The notes: generated by a model from the sequence alone, not told the origin. A DNA stretch of 64,000 nucleotides from Methylocystis sp. H62 (GCF_015709515.1 NZ_JADNQZ010000049.1:62001-126000), one strand, 5' to 3'; counted from the stretch's first letter, positions 27,738 to 36,715 are shown. Numbers and translations: made by a program.

Positions 27738-27977
27738 CTACTGATCCAAAACGCGGTCGATTTCCTTGGTCAGCAGATCGGCGAGAGCAGGCGGCGTTTC
27801 TCCGGCGCCAAAAACATGTTGCACGTCGGCGCCCGCGCGCAGGCGGTTGAAGTCTTCGATCGACATCATGACAAAACGATCCTTCCGATGCTCGGTGATG
27901 ACAACAGGCTCGCGCGCTGCGACGGCTTTGACGTCGCCGAGATTTTTATCGAGGTCTACGGTGGTGAAGCGGCGCAT
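27738..27977 (-). CDS. Phd/YefM-type antitoxin
   Basis: 79 residues. MRRFTTVDLDKNLGDVKAVAAREPVVITEHRKDRFVMMSIEDFNRL is a standard Phd/YefM N-terminal DNA-binding fold (the 'PVxITxHxKxxxVLxSxxxY' pattern). The C-terminal tail would bind the toxin. It is first in the operon with the PemK-like gene, and such antitoxins usually repress their own promoter with the toxin as co-repressor. Confidence 0.85.
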   Translation of the reverse strand: MRRFTTVDLDKNLGDVKAVAAREPVVITEHRKDRFVMMSIEDFNRLRAGADVQHVFGAGETPPALADLLTKEIDRVLDQ

Positions 27978-28012
27978 GGCTGATTTTCCAAAAAAATCCA
28001 TTATATATAGAT

Positions 28013-28162
28013 ATGTTGGTTATTCAAGAAGCGGCGCTGCTTGGCGTTTCCGTGCGGACCTTGCAGGATTGGGAGCAAGGCCGCCAACCCCTCGGGCGCC
28101 GCGATGACGCTCCACAAATCGCCGAGCTTCGTCCCGAAGTCTTGCGCGATCTTGCGGCGTGA
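28013..28162 (+). pseudogene. Remnant of an XRE-type HTH (antitoxin-like) gene
   Basis: A 49-codon frame beginning MLVIQEAALLGVSVRTLQDW matches the recognition-helix half of XRE antitoxins (usual form LGVSVRTLQDWEQGRRQPSGxA). The middle differs: in the frame it reads QGRQPLGRRDDAPQ, but the +1 frame over the same bases reads SGAAMTL, the expected family sequence, before the match returns to the first frame at QIAELRPEVLRDL. Two compensating frameshifts are therefore likely, and the first half of the gene is missing. It lies just beyond the promoter of the Phd/PemK pair. Confidence 0.6.
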
Positions 28163-28195
28163 ATCGCTACCTGAGAAAAGCGAAAGAACGCCGGC

Positions 28196-28236
28196 CATGC
28201 CCGCGCTTGTCGCGGCCGGGACAAGCCGGGCCTTGA
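28196..28236. repeat. Partial family A REP-like element
   Basis: CATGCCCGCGCTTGTCGCGG followed by CCGGGACAAGCCGGGCCTTGA, a degenerate single copy of the family A arm seen at 25150-25180 and 63456-63486. It lies in the 160 bases between the HTH remnant and prfC, which otherwise hold nothing recognisable. Confidence 0.55.
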
Positions 28237-28323
28237 CTGCGGTCGAAAGAGCAACGGGATTGCAGGCGGCGGCGCTTGTCGATAAGTCGAATGCCTGACT
28301 TTTCTTCCTGACCCGAGCTAGCC

Positions 28324-29910
28324 TTGACCATTCCCACCACTCGCGACCCAGTCTCGCGGCGGCGGACGTTTGCGATCATCTCGCATCCCGACGCCGGCAA
28401 GACGACGCTCACCGAAAAGCTGCTGCTGTTCGGCGGCGCGATTCAGCTTGCCGGCGCCGTCAAGGCCAAGCGTAACGCCCAGCAGACGCGCTCGGACTGG
28501 ATGAGCATCGAGCGCGAACGCGGCATCTCGGTCGTCACCTCGGTGATGACGTTCGAATACGGCGGTTGCGTCTTCAATTTGCTCGATACGCCAGGCCACG
28601 AGGACTTTTCGGAAGACACCTACCGCACGCTGTCCGCCGTCGACGCCGCGGTGATGGTGATCGACGCCGCCAAGGGCATCGAGGCGCGCACGCGCAAGCT
28701 CTTTGAAGTCTGCCGCTTGCGCGACATTCCGATCGTCACCTTCATCAACAAGCTCGACCGCGAGGCGCGCGATCCTTTCGATCTCATCGACGAAATCGAG
28801 AAGACTCTCGCGCTCGACGCGACGCCGATCACCTGGCCGATCGGTTCGGGCAGAAGCTTTGCCGGCACCTACCGCTTCGCGACGAAAACGGTTCGGCGGA
28901 TCGACGAGGACGCCGAACCGTTGCAAACGAGCGGGCTCGATGATCCGCTCTTCGATACGCTCCTGCCGGGCGGCGCTAATGAATGGCGCGAGGAGGCGAT
29001 GCTCGCCGAAGAGGGCAACAAGCCGTTCGATCTTTCGGCTTTCCGCGAAGGCCATTTGACGCCCGTCTTCTTCGGCAGCGCGCTGCGCAACTTCGGCGTT
29101 CGCGATCTGATCGACGCGATGGCGGAATATGCGCCGAGCCCGCGCGCGCAGGAGGCGGACAAGCGTCTGGTCGAGGCGAAGGAGCCGAAGATGACCGGCT
29201 TCGTCTTCAAGATCCAGGCGAATATGGACCCGAACCATCGCGATCGCATCGCCTTCATGCGCGTCTGCTCGGGCCGGCTCACGCGCGGCATGAAGGCGAA
29301 ACTCATTCGCACGGGCAAGAATATTCCGATCAACGCCCCGCAGTTCTTCTTTGCGCGCGACCGCTCGATCGCCGACGAAGCATACGCCGGCGACGTTGTG
29401 GGCTTGCCCAATCACGGACAACTGCGCATTGGCGACACGCTGACCGAGGGCGAGGAGATCGTCTTTCGCGGCGTGCCGAGCTTCGCGCCGGAAATCCTGC
29501 GCCGCATTCTCATCGGCGACGCCATGAAGGCGAAGAAGCTGCGCGAAGCCTTGCAGCAGCTTGCGGAAGAGGGCGTCGTGCAAGTCTTCACGCCGCATGA
29601 CGGCTCCGGTTCGATCGTCGGCGTCGTCGGCGCGCTGCAGCTCGATGTGCTGGCGACGCGGCTCCAGGGGGAATATGGATTGCAGACGCGCTATGAGCAG
29701 TCGCGCTTCGCCATCTGCCGCTGGATTGCATCTGACGACCCAGCGAAGCTGAAAAGCTTCATCGATTCGAACGGCTCCAGCATCGCCGACGATCTCGACG
29801 GGTCGCCGGTGTTCATGAGTTCGTCGGCGTTCCAGCTCAACTATGACGCCGAACGCAATCCGGCGATCACATTCTCGGATGTGAAGGACTATCAGAAGCG
29901 AGCGGCGTAG
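28324..29910 (+). CDS. prfC: Peptide chain release factor 3
   Basis: 528 residues, normal length for RF3, a GTPase that removes RF1/RF2 from the ribosome after termination. The P-loop SHPDAGKTTLTEKLL, switch I RTRSDWMSIERERGISVVTS region, DTPGHEDFSEDTYRTL and NKLDRE are all present. It stands alone. Confidence 0.98.
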   Translation: MTIPTTRDPVSRRRTFAIISHPDAGKTTLTEKLLLFGGAIQLAGAVKAKRNAQQTRSDWMSIERERGISVVTSVMTFEYGGCVFNLLDTPGHEDFSEDTYRTLSAVDAAVMVIDAAKGIEARTRKLFEVCRLRDIPIVTFINKLDREARDPFDLIDEIEKTLALDATPITWPIGSGRSFAGTYRFATKTVRRIDEDAEPLQTSGLDDPLFDTLLPGGANEWREEAMLAEEGNKPFDLSAFREGHLTPVFFGSALRNFGVRDLIDAMAEYAPSPRAQEADKRLVEAKEPKMTGFVFKIQANMDPNHRDRIAFMRVCSGRLTRGMKAKLIRTGKNIPINAPQFFFARDRSIADEAYAGDVVGLPNHGQLRIGDTLTEGEEIVFRGVPSFAPEILRRILIGDAMKAKKLREALQQLAEEGVVQVFTPHDGSGSIVGVVGALQLDVLATRLQGEYGLQTRYEQSRFAICRWIASDDPAKLKSFIDSNGSSIADDLDGSPVFMSSSAFQLNYDAERNPAITFSDVKDYQKRAA

Positions 29911-29937
29911 GCCGCCGACAGCGGCGAAGAAAACCGC

Positions 29938-30288
29938 TCACCTGCAGTAATCGATCGCGAAGACGTCGTTGGTGAAGGCGCCTGAATAAAGGATCTGCCT
30001 CGGAAGCGAAGTGATGAGCGTAATGTGCGCGTTCAGCAGCTTGCCATAGGCCTGAATGATGTATCCCCCGTTCTCTCTTGCAATGTCTTCGACGGCGTAT
30101 GCGTCGGTTCGTCCATCGTCCACTATCGCGAGCGTCGAACTGATCGGGGAATAGGCGACCGTATAGGGGGCTGCATAGAGATTGTCGCTATGGCGGCAGA
30201 GCAGCGTCAAAGGCTTCGCTTGCGCCGAATTTGCAAAAACCGAGGCGGTCGTAACCGCTAACAACGCCGCTGCAATGTTCACTTTCAT
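29938..30288 (-). CDS. Secreted protein of unknown function
   Basis: 116 residues from MKVNIAAALLAVTTASVFANSAQA, a clear signal peptide. The mature chain KPLTLLCRHSDNLYAAPYTVAYSP... ends in DVFAIDYCR, with one cysteine near each end that could pair. No family is recognised. The frame extends 19 residues upstream but those would bury the signal peptide. Confidence 0.6.
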   Translation of the reverse strand: MKVNIAAALLAVTTASVFANSAQAKPLTLLCRHSDNLYAAPYTVAYSPISSTLAIVDDGRTDAYAVEDIARENGGYIIQAYGKLLNAHITLITSLPRQILYSGAFTNDVFAIDYCR

Positions 30289-30372
30289 CACCCATGTGTT
30301 GCTTGGGGCGAGTTGAAACATGCCTTGTTTGCGCGACGACGACAAGACGCGGCGCCCGGCCGGCGCAAAGGG

Positions 30373-30516
30373 CTAGGCGCCCTTGATCAGCGCCAAGAAC
30401 GCCCCGACGAGCGCCACGGTCGCGGCGAGAATGAGGACGTTTGCGGAGAACTCCAGAGCCTTTTGGGTCTCGGTCAGGACCGCGGAGAAATAATTGCTGT
30501 GCAGCAGAGCTGTCAT
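30373..30516 (-). CDS. 47-residue single-pass membrane protein
   Basis: A short frame, MTALLHSNYFSAVLTETQKA followed by a hydrophobic helix with VLILAATVALVGAFLALI near the C-terminus, ending KGA. An AGGGAA ribosome site precedes the ATG at a normal distance. The start has an amphipathic character and the end looks like a tail anchor. Nothing identifies a function; downstream of the TetR operon on the same strand, it could be part of that unit (50 bases gap). Confidence 0.5.
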   Translation of the reverse strand: MTALLHSNYFSAVLTETQKALEFSANVLILAATVALVGAFLALIKGA

Positions 30517-30565
30517 GTTTGTTCCCTAAGACGCGCCGCGAGCGGACGGGAGCGATTGGTCAGGT

Positions 30566-31213
30566 TTAGACTCCGGCGAGTCCACGAAGACTTAAGCCCG
30601 CCAGCGTGTCGACGAGCCGCTCGAGCGCCTCTTCGTCGAATTTGAGCGAGAAGGGCGGCTGCGCCAGCCGCTCCGCGTCTCGCACGAAGAACATCGGCTG
30701 CTGGGCAAGCCACAGCATCGCGAATGTGACGGTCTCCGCGGAGGCGTCTTGCGGCAGGAACCGCCGTACGACCCGTTCCGCCAAACGAAAGATGCGGGGT
30801 GGCGAATGCGCGATGAAGGCGCTGAAGACTTCGCTCGGCTGCACGCTTTCCCAGGCGAAGATGCGCAGAAAGCGGCTGACGCGATCGCGCTTGACGAGCG
30901 GCAGCAGAAACTGATGCAGATAGCGTCGGAGCGCGTCCTCAGGCGAAAGCGCATCGAGCTCTTCGGGGTCCAAGAACGCATTCTCTTCGAAGGCGCGCGT
31001 CGCGGCGATCAACACTTCGCGATAAAGTCCGTCCTTGCCGCCGAAGTGGTAATTGACGGCCGCCTGGTTGGCCATCGCCCTTTGGGTGATGAGCCGCACC
31101 GAGCCGCCGTCATACCCATATTCCGCGAAGACCGACGTCGCCGCTTTGATGAGCGCGGCGCGCGTCGTCTCCGTCGAGCGAGACGCGACGCGCGCCTGAT
31201 CCAGATTACTCAA
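30566..31213 (-). CDS. TetR/AcrR repressor with CerR-type C-terminal domain
   Basis: 215 residues. The HTH region RAALIKAATSVFAEYGYDGGSVRLITQRAMANQAAVNYHFGGKDGLY is typical, with the AAVNYHFGGK variant found in the CerR/DUF1956 subgroup. The C-terminal domain includes RFLRIFAWESVQPSEVF. It is second in an operon with a membrane protein 10 bases upstream. The operator-like palindrome upstream of that gene suggests autoregulation. CerR-type proteins often control efflux genes, but no transporter is adjacent. Confidence 0.88.
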   Translation of the reverse strand: MSNLDQARVASRSTETTRAALIKAATSVFAEYGYDGGSVRLITQRAMANQAAVNYHFGGKDGLYREVLIAATRAFEENAFLDPEELDALSPEDALRRYLHQFLLPLVKRDRVSRFLRIFAWESVQPSEVFSAFIAHSPPRIFRLAERVVRRFLPQDASAETVTFAMLWLAQQPMFFVRDAERLAQPPFSLKFDEEALERLVDTLAGLSLRGLAGV

Positions 31214-31223
31214 GGCATCATCC

Positions 31224-31832
31224 TCAAAAAGGATATAGGTTGACGAGGCTAGTCACTGCGCCGCCGAGCGACGTCGCGCCATTCCACGCCTTGCGGCCGA
31301 GCGGAGCCAATTTGGATGAGAGCCCTGTCGGGTCGAGCTTGGCCAACAAACTCCGTTCCTGTTGCTCCGCGTTCTCGCCCATCGTCTGGGGAGAGGCGGG
31401 CGGCTCGGCGTTGGTGGTCGGAAGCGCCGGCGGCGTCGACTCGACAGGGTTTCTCTTTTCCGGAGACGGCCTGCGCAAGGCGACGACTTTCGTCGGCCTG
31501 ACAGGGATCGTCTCCGTCTGTTCAGCGGCGGCTTCGTTCGACCAATCCGAGATGCGCTCCTGCGGATAGACGGCGAACAGCGCCGGAGCCGGCGAAGCGT
31601 TTTTCAACTTCAAGGATGGGCGCTCCGTCTCCGCGGAAGCGATCCGGTCGATGATTTTGCCGCTCACCGGGTCGGTCGTGAAAGCGATTTCCTTCAACGC
31701 TTCGCCATTCTTCCATTGCGGCGGCAGGAAAGCGATGAGCCAGGTCGCGACGAAGCAGACCGCGGCATCGATGAGCAGCCTGCGTGACTTGGCGCTAAGC
31801 GCGGCAAATTTTGTTTCCAGATGATCGCTCAT
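31224..31832 (-). CDS. Single-pass membrane protein upstream of tetR
   Basis: 202 residues. A short cytoplasmic start (MSDHLETKFAALSAKSRRLL), one membrane segment (about residues 22-36, AAVCFVATWLIAFL) and a long proline/glutamate-rich periplasmic region with TTNAEPPASPQTMG. The last 40 residues (LAKLDPTGLSSKLAPLGRKAWNGATSLGG) look amphipathic. No domain is recognised. It is the first gene of the TetR operon, 33 bases from a perfect operator, so it is probably induced by the regulator's ligand. Confidence 0.65.
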   Translation of the reverse strand: MSDHLETKFAALSAKSRRLLIDAAVCFVATWLIAFLPPQWKNGEALKEIAFTTDPVSGKIIDRIASAETERPSLKLKNASPAPALFAVYPQERISDWSNEAAAEQTETIPVRPTKVVALRRPSPEKRNPVESTPPALPTTNAEPPASPQTMGENAEQQERSLLAKLDPTGLSSKLAPLGRKAWNGATSLGGAVTSLVNLYPF

Positions 31833-31842
31833 GACGAACCTC

Positions 31843-31882
31843 CGTTTAAAACGACTGATTGAAATTCAAACGCTCGTTTGAA
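31843..31882. promoter_or_regulatory. Probable TetR (CerR-type) operator pair
   Basis: TTCAAACGCTCGTTTGAA (31865-31882) is a perfect inverted repeat with 8-bp arms and a 2-bp spacer, the size and TTCAAACG half-site typical of AcrR/CerR-type operators. A second weaker palindrome, CGTTTAAAACG (31843-31853), lies closer to the start codon of the operon. Both would block the promoter of the membrane protein/tetR operon. Confidence 0.75.
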
Positions 31883-32209
31883 GCGAAAATATGGCGATGC
31901 GGCGACGCGTTATTTCTGGCGATTTGGGCGAGCGCAACATGCGTCATTTTGGCGCTTCAGGAAACGGAGACGCTGGCGTGCGAAGCTTGCGCGGCCCACC
32001 CAAAGCCCCCACAACAAAACTGGGCTGACGAAGCACGCGCGAGACTTGGCTTGGGCTTAGACCCGCGACGACGGCCGCTCTTCCCGTCGCGGCTTCGCCG
32101 TGATAAGCGACGCGTCTCACGATGCGCGTCCTAAGGACCGGCTTCGCCGATAAGACCGGGAGCCGGTTTTTGTTTTCGTTCAGCGCCGTTAGGCATAGAG
32201 GTCTATCCA
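31883..32209 (+). other. Structured leader or small-RNA region upstream of glyA
   Basis: This 327-bp spacer has no credible gene. Three successive hairpins precede glyA: CCGCGACG/CGTCGCGG (32063-32070 and 32085-32092), GACGCG/CGCGTC (32109-32114 and 32125-32130) and a terminator-like third (separate entry). A direct repeat CGGCTTCGCCG...ATAAG occurs at 32090 and 32139; its first copy can form an alternative hairpin exclusive with the first stem. This could be a transcription-attenuating leader or an independent small RNA. No known riboswitch consensus was recognised. Confidence 0.45.
32137..32175 (+). terminator. Terminator-like hairpin before glyA
   Basis: ACCGGCT (32137-32143) pairs with AGCCGGT (32161-32167) around a 17-base loop, followed by TTTTGTTTT. 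It ends about 35 bases before the glyA ATG, so it would either end a small RNA or attenuate glyA. Confidence 0.5.
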
Positions 32210-33484
32210 ATGAGCCAATCCGGTTTCTTCACCGCCTCCCTCAGCGCTTCCGATCCGGAAATCGCGAAGGCGATCGAACTCGAACTCGGCCGCCAGAGGC
32301 ATGAGATCGAACTGATCGCGTCGGAGAACATTGTCTCAAAGGCGGTGTTGGAGGCCCAGGGCTCGGTTCTCACCAACAAATATGCCGAGGGCTATCCGGG
32401 AAAGCGCTATTACGGCGGCTGCCAATTCGTCGACATCGCCGAGACTCTCGCGATCGACCGCGCCAAGAAGCTGTTTGACTGCGGTTTCGCCAATGTGCAG
32501 CCCAACTCCGGCTCGCAGGCCAATCAGGCGGTGTTCCTCGCGCTTCTTCAGCCGGGCGACGTCTTCATGGGGCTGGATCTCGCCGCCGGCGGTCATCTGA
32601 CGCATGGGTCGCCGGTCAATGTCTCCGGCCGCTGGTTCAAGCCGGTGAGCTATACGGTGCGCAAGGACGATCAGCGCATCGACATGGAGCAGGTCGCCGC
32701 GCTCGCTAACGAGCATAAGCCGAAGCTCATCATCGCGGGCGGCTCTGGCTATTCCCGCATCTGGGACTTCGAAGGCTTCCGCAAGATCGCCGACAGCGTC
32801 GGCGCCTATTTCATGGTGGACATGGCGCATTTCGCCGGTCTGGTCGCCGCGGGACTTCATCCGTCGCCGCTGCCGCATGCGCATGTCGTCACCACCACCA
32901 CGCATAAGACGCTGCGCGGTCCGCGCGGCGGCATGGTGCTGACGAATGACGAGGCCATCGCCAAGAAGATCAACTCGGCGGTCTTCCCCGGCCTGCAGGG
33001 CGGTCCGCTGATGCATGTCATCGCCGGAAAGGCCGTGGCGTTCGGCGAGGCGCTGACCCCGCAGTTCAAGACCTATCAGCAGCAGGTCAAGGACAATGCG
33101 CAAATGCTCGCGCAGACGCTCGTCGACGCCGGTCTCGCGATCGTGTCGGGCGGCACCGACAACCATCTGATGCTCGTCGATCTGCGCCCCAAGAAGATCA
33201 CCGGCAAGGCGGCGGAAGCCGCGCTTGGCCGCGCGCACATCACCTGCAACAAGAACGGCATTCCCTTCGATCCGGAAAAGCCCTTCGTCACCTCCGGCAT
33301 TCGTCTCGGCTCGCCGGCGGCGACCTCGCGCGGTTTCGCCCAGAACGAGTTCAAAGAGGTCGGGCAGATGATCGTCGAGGTGCTCGACGGCCTCTCCTCG
33401 AAGGGCGAAGAAGGCAACGCCGCGACGGAAGCCGCGGTGAAGGAAAAGGTTCACGCGCTGACCGCGAAGTTCCCGATCTATTGA
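32210..33484 (+). CDS. glyA: Serine hydroxymethyltransferase
   Basis: 424 residues. It converts serine and tetrahydrofolate to glycine and methylene-tetrahydrofolate with PLP. The cofactor lysine is Lys233 in [14 protein letters not shown], and the substrate/PLP elements [12 protein letters not shown] and SGSQAN follow the family. In serine-cycle methanotrophs this enzyme also feeds C1 carbon assimilation. It is first in a series with nrdR and the riboflavin genes. Confidence 0.98.
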   Translation: MSQSGFFTASLSASDPEIAKAIELELGRQRHEIELIASENIVSKAVLEAQGSVLTNKYAEGYPGKRYYGGCQFVDIAETLAIDRAKKLFDCGFANVQPNSGSQANQAVFLALLQPGDVFMGLDLAAGGHLTHGSPVNVSGRWFKPVSYTVRKDDQRIDMEQVAALANEHKPKLIIAGGSGYSRIWDFEGFRKIADSVGAYFMVDMAHFAGLVAAGLHPSPLPHAHVVTTTTHKTLRGPRGGMVLTNDEAIAKKINSAVFPGLQGGPLMHVIAGKAVAFGEALTPQFKTYQQQVKDNAQMLAQTLVDAGLAIVSGGTDNHLMLVDLRPKKITGKAAEAALGRAHITCNKNGIPFDPEKPFVTSGIRLGSPAATSRGFAQNEFKEVGQMIVEVLDGLSSKGEEGNAATEAAVKEKVHALTAKFPIY

Positions 33485-33495
33485 GCGGGGTGTCC

Positions 33496-33630
33496 AACCT
33501 TCTCCCGCTTGCGGGAGAAGGCGCCACGTCGAAGGCGCGACGGATGAGGGTTCTCTCCGTCGCATGGACTGTGATAGCCCTCACCCGACCCCGCTTCGCG
33601 GGGCCACCCTCTCCCGCATGCGGGAGAGGG
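33496..33630. repeat. REP-like inverted repeat, family B
   Basis: AACCTTCTCCCGCTTGCGGG and CCCTCTCCCGCATGCGGGAG each form hairpins and flank a GC-rich core containing GACCCCGCTTCGCGGGGCC. Related to 26572-26697 and 36005-36209. It fills the 160 bases between glyA and nrdR; the nrdR start is 15 bases beyond its right arm. Confidence 0.75.
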
Positions 33631-33644
33631 GAAAGGCGCCCCAC

Positions 33645-34145
33645 ATGCGCTGTCCCTATTGCGGCTCCGTCGACACGCAGGTGAAGGACTCCCGTCCTGC
33701 CGAGGACTCGTCCTGCATTCGGCGTCGCCGTGTCTGTCCGACTTGCGGCGGCCGCTTCACGACCTTTGAGCGCGTGCAGCTGCGCGAAATCATCGTCGTC
33801 AAGAAGTCGGGTCGGCGGGCGCCATTCAATCGCGACAAGTTGACGCGCTCGGTTGAAATCGCCTTGCGCAAGCGTCCGGTCGAGGCGGACCGCGTCGAGC
33901 AGATGATTTCCGGAATCGTTCGTCAGCTCGAAAGCCTCGGCGAAGTCGAGGTGGAAAGTCAGCGGATCGGCGAATTGGTCATCGAAGGCCTGCGTTCGCT
34001 GGACCCCGTCGCCTATGTGCGTTTCGCCTCGGTGTATCGCGATTTCCGCGAAGTTCGCGACTTCTCCGCGGTGATCGATGAATTGGAGAGCGGCGGCGAC
34101 GGCGCGGCTTTTGCACCGGACTCCGACGACCCAGAGAAGGCATGA
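33645..34145 (+). CDS. nrdR: Transcriptional repressor NrdR
   Basis: 166 residues. The N-terminal zinc ribbon ([13 protein letters not shown] ... [12 protein letters not shown]) and a central ATP-cone domain ([20 protein letters not shown]) are complete. NrdR senses ATP/dATP and represses ribonucleotide reductase genes. The start at 33645 gives the exact family N-terminus. Its stop overlaps the ribD ATG by 4 bases; glyA-nrdR-rib is a common alphaproteobacterial order. Confidence 0.98.
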   Translation: MRCPYCGSVDTQVKDSRPAEDSSCIRRRRVCPTCGGRFTTFERVQLREIIVVKKSGRRAPFNRDKLTRSVEIALRKRPVEADRVEQMISGIVRQLESLGEVEVESQRIGELVIEGLRSLDPVAYVRFASVYRDFREVRDFSAVIDELESGGDGAAFAPDSDDPEKA

Positions 34146-35272
34146 CGATCCACGAAGCCTTTCCGCAGACCGCGACCGACGACGCCTATATGGCGGCGGC
34201 GCTTGCGCTCGGCCGGCGCAATCTGGGCCGCACCGCGCCCAATCCCGCGGTCGGCGCGCTGCTTGTGCGCGACGGCGTCGTGATCGCCCGCGGCTGGACC
34301 GCGCCGGGCGGGCGCCCGCATGCGGAGGCGATCGCCATGGCCGCGGCGGGCGAGGCGGCGCGCGGCGCAACGCTTTACGTCACTTTGGAGCCCTGCGCGC
34401 ATCATGGGGCGACGCCGCCTTGCGTCGACTCGATCATCGCCGGCGGCGTCGCGCGCGTCGTCACCGCGCTGGAGGACCCCGACCCGCGCGTCTCGGGCGA
34501 CGGCTTCGCCCGATTGCGTGAAGCGGGAATCGAGGTCCTTATTGGTCCCGGCGCCGCTGCGGCGCGCGCCGATCATCTCGGGCACGTTTTACGCGTCACC
34601 CGTCGCCGCCCGATGATGACGCTTAAGTTGGCCATGACGGCGGATGGCTACGCCGCAGGCGCCGCGCATGATCCGCGCCTGCACATCACCGGACCTATCT
34701 CTGACGCATTCACGCATGTGCAGCGATCGCTGCATGATGCGATCATGATCGGCGGCGGCACGGCGCGCGACGACGATCCGCTGATGACCGTGCGCCTGCC
34801 GGGCATGCAGCGGCTCAAGCCGCTCCGCGTCGTGCTCGACGAGAAGCTGTCGCTGTCGCCGCGATCGCGCCTGGCGTCGACGGCGCGTGAAACGCCGCTG
34901 CTCGTGATCGCTGGAGCGGCCGTCGCCGATGAAGCGGCCAAAGCGTTTGAAAACGCCACCGGCGCAGAGGTTGTCCGCATCGCGACGCGGGAAGGCCTGC
35001 TTGATCTTACCAGCGCCCTAAGACTTTTGGCAGATCGCGGCGTCACCCGCGTCTTCAGCGAAGGCGGGCCGCGCGTCGCCGAAAGTCTGCTCGCCGCGGA
35101 TCTTGCCGATGAGGTCATCCTGCACACCGCCGTCAAGCCGCTCGGGCGGGCAGGCCGTCCCGCGCTGACCCCTGCGGCGCGCGCCGCCCTCGAGGACGAT
35201 TCGCGTTACCGTCTGATCGAAACGCGCGCGCTCGGCGCCGACACCATGACCCGATACGCGCGGGTCGACTGA
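34142..35272 (+). CDS. ribD: Bifunctional riboflavin biosynthesis deaminase/reductase
   Basis: 376 residues. N-terminal cytidine-deaminase-like domain with zinc motif HAEAIAMA and [12 protein letters not shown]-terminal reductase domain ([46 protein letters not shown]). It performs the second and third steps of riboflavin synthesis from GTP. Overlaps nrdR by 4 bases and shares one base with ribE. Confidence 0.97.
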   Translation: MTIHEAFPQTATDDAYMAAALALGRRNLGRTAPNPAVGALLVRDGVVIARGWTAPGGRPHAEAIAMAAAGEAARGATLYVTLEPCAHHGATPPCVDSIIAGGVARVVTALEDPDPRVSGDGFARLREAGIEVLIGPGAAAARADHLGHVLRVTRRRPMMTLKLAMTADGYAAGAAHDPRLHITGPISDAFTHVQRSLHDAIMIGGGTARDDDPLMTVRLPGMQRLKPLRVVLDEKLSLSPRSRLASTARETPLLVIAGAAVADEAAKAFENATGAEVVRIATREGLLDLTSALRLLADRGVTRVFSEGGPRVAESLLAADLADEVILHTAVKPLGRAGRPALTPAARAALEDDSRYRLIETRALGADTMTRYARVD

Positions 35273-35910
35273 TGTTCACCGGAATCGTGACCGATGTGGG
35301 CGAAGTTATTGCGATGACGCCGCGCGGCGAACTGCGCCACCTGCGCATCGCCTGTTCATACGATCCCGACGGCATCGCTCTGGGCGCCTCCATCGCCTGC
35401 TCGGGCGTGTGCCTGACGGTCGTCGCCGTCGCGCGCGAGGGTGCGCGAACGATCTTCGAGGTCGACGCCGCCGCCGAGACGCTCGCCGTCACGACGGTCG
35501 GAACATGGGCCTGCGGAACGCGCGTCAATCTCGAACGCGCGTTGAAGATCGGCGACGAACTCGGCGGCCATATCGTCACCGGCCATGTCGACGGCGTCGC
35601 GCGCACCATATCGCGCGACGATTTCTGCGATAGGGCGCCCGAAGGACGCCCGTTTGAAGAAACACGCATGTCCAGATTCTGGATCGAGGCGCCGCGTGCT
35701 CTGTCGCGCTTCGTCGCCAAGAAAGGCTCCGTAGCGCTCGACGGCGTTTCGCTCACGGTGAACGACGTCGACGGCGATCGCTTTTCCGTGCTGCTCATTC
35801 CGCATACGCTGAGCGTTACGACGCTCGGCGGGCGCAGAGCAGGGGATGCGCTCAATATCGAAGTCGATCTGATGGCGCGCTATGCGGCAAGGTTGAGCGA
35901 AGCGCGGTAG
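35272..35910 (+). CDS. ribE: Riboflavin synthase alpha subunit
   Basis: 212 residues beginning [12 protein letters not shown], the conserved N-terminus, with two lumazine-binding repeats (second containing KKGSVALDGVSLTVNDV). It dismutates two lumazines into riboflavin and the pyrimidine substrate reused by RibH. The gene starts on the last base of the ribD stop. Note that naming of ribE/ribC varies between species. Confidence 0.96.
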   Translation: MFTGIVTDVGEVIAMTPRGELRHLRIACSYDPDGIALGASIACSGVCLTVVAVAREGARTIFEVDAAAETLAVTTVGTWACGTRVNLERALKIGDELGGHIVTGHVDGVARTISRDDFCDRAPEGRPFEETRMSRFWIEAPRALSRFVAKKGSVALDGVSLTVNDVDGDRFSVLLIPHTLSVTTLGGRRAGDALNIEVDLMARYAARLSEAR

Positions 35911-36004
35911 GCTGAGTTTGGCGGGAGGATGTGTATAACGGCCATACCGGCTGACAGAGCGCCGCTCGTGTGACATAACGCGCCGAGAAAATTGGTTCGC
36001 GGAT

Positions 36005-36209
36005 TTCCCTCCCACAAGGAGAGGGTGGCCCCGGCCAGGGCGTCCGTAGGGACGCCCTTTGTAAACGACAGGCTTTTGGCCGAGTCGGGTGTGGGGTTTT
36101 GCGCCTCAGCGATACGCTGTGGCGGCGCGTCCCGCACCTTTGCAATTGAGAACGCGAACCCTCGCTTGGCTGCTTCGCAGCCCAACCTTCTCCCGGCGGG
36201 AGAAGGTTG
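36005..36209. repeat. REP-like palindromic region, family B
   Basis: The 322-bp gap between ribE and ribH is mostly this element. Arms are CCCTCCCACAAGGAGAGGG-like at the left and AACCTTCTCCCGGCGGGAGA at the right; GGGCGTCC-GTA-GGGACGCCC (36038-36056) adds a third hairpin. No FMN riboswitch consensus was recognised. It splits the otherwise tight riboflavin series. Confidence 0.65.
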
Positions 36210-36232
36210 CGTGCACTCATGGAGTCGCCTGA

Positions 36233-36715
36233 ATGGCTGGTTTTGCACCCGACGACGCTGACTCTGCGCCCGTTCCCGGCGCGCATATTCTCGTCGTCAC
36301 CACCAAATTCAACGCCCACATCGTCGCCATGCTGCGCGAAGGCGCGCTTGACGCCTTGCGCGCGCTCCAGGCGCAGGCGACGGTGATCGAAGTCCCCGGC
36401 GCGCTGGAGATCGCCACAGCGGCCGCGATCGCGCTCGACGACGCCGAGCTTGCCGGCGCGCCCTATGATGGAGTCGTTGCGCTTGGATGCGTCATCCGCG
36501 GCGAGACCTATCATTTCGAACTCGTCGCCAATGAAAGCACGCGCGCGCTGATGAATCTTTCCGTCTCGCGCCGCCTGCCGCTCGGCAACGGCGTGCTCAC
36601 TGTGGAGAATGAGGCGCAGGCGATCGTGCGCGCCGATCCCAAGCAGGGCGACAAGGGCGCTGACGCGGCGCGCGCGGCGCTCGCGCTCGTGCGCCTCAAA
36701 CGGGGCGTCGTATGA
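36233..36715 (+). CDS. ribH: 6,7-dimethyl-8-ribityllumazine synthase
   Basis: 160 residues. It condenses the ribityl-pyrimidine with dihydroxybutanone phosphate. Family elements TTKFNAHIVAMLREGAL, VPGALEIATAA, GCVIRGETYHFE (with the catalytic His) and VSRRLPLGNGVLTVENEAQA are all present. Its stop overlaps nusB by 4 bases. Confidence 0.97.
   Translation: MAGFAPDDADSAPVPGAHILVVTTKFNAHIVAMLREGALDALRALQAQATVIEVPGALEIATAAAIALDDAELAGAPYDGVVALGCVIRGETYHFELVANESTRALMNLSVSRRLPLGNGVLTVENEAQAIVRADPKQGDKGADAARAALALVRLKRGVV

Noticed and set aside
35911-36232. Possible FMN riboswitch before ribH
   Set aside because: The spacer is palindromic REP-like sequence and none of the conserved FMN element blocks could be found.
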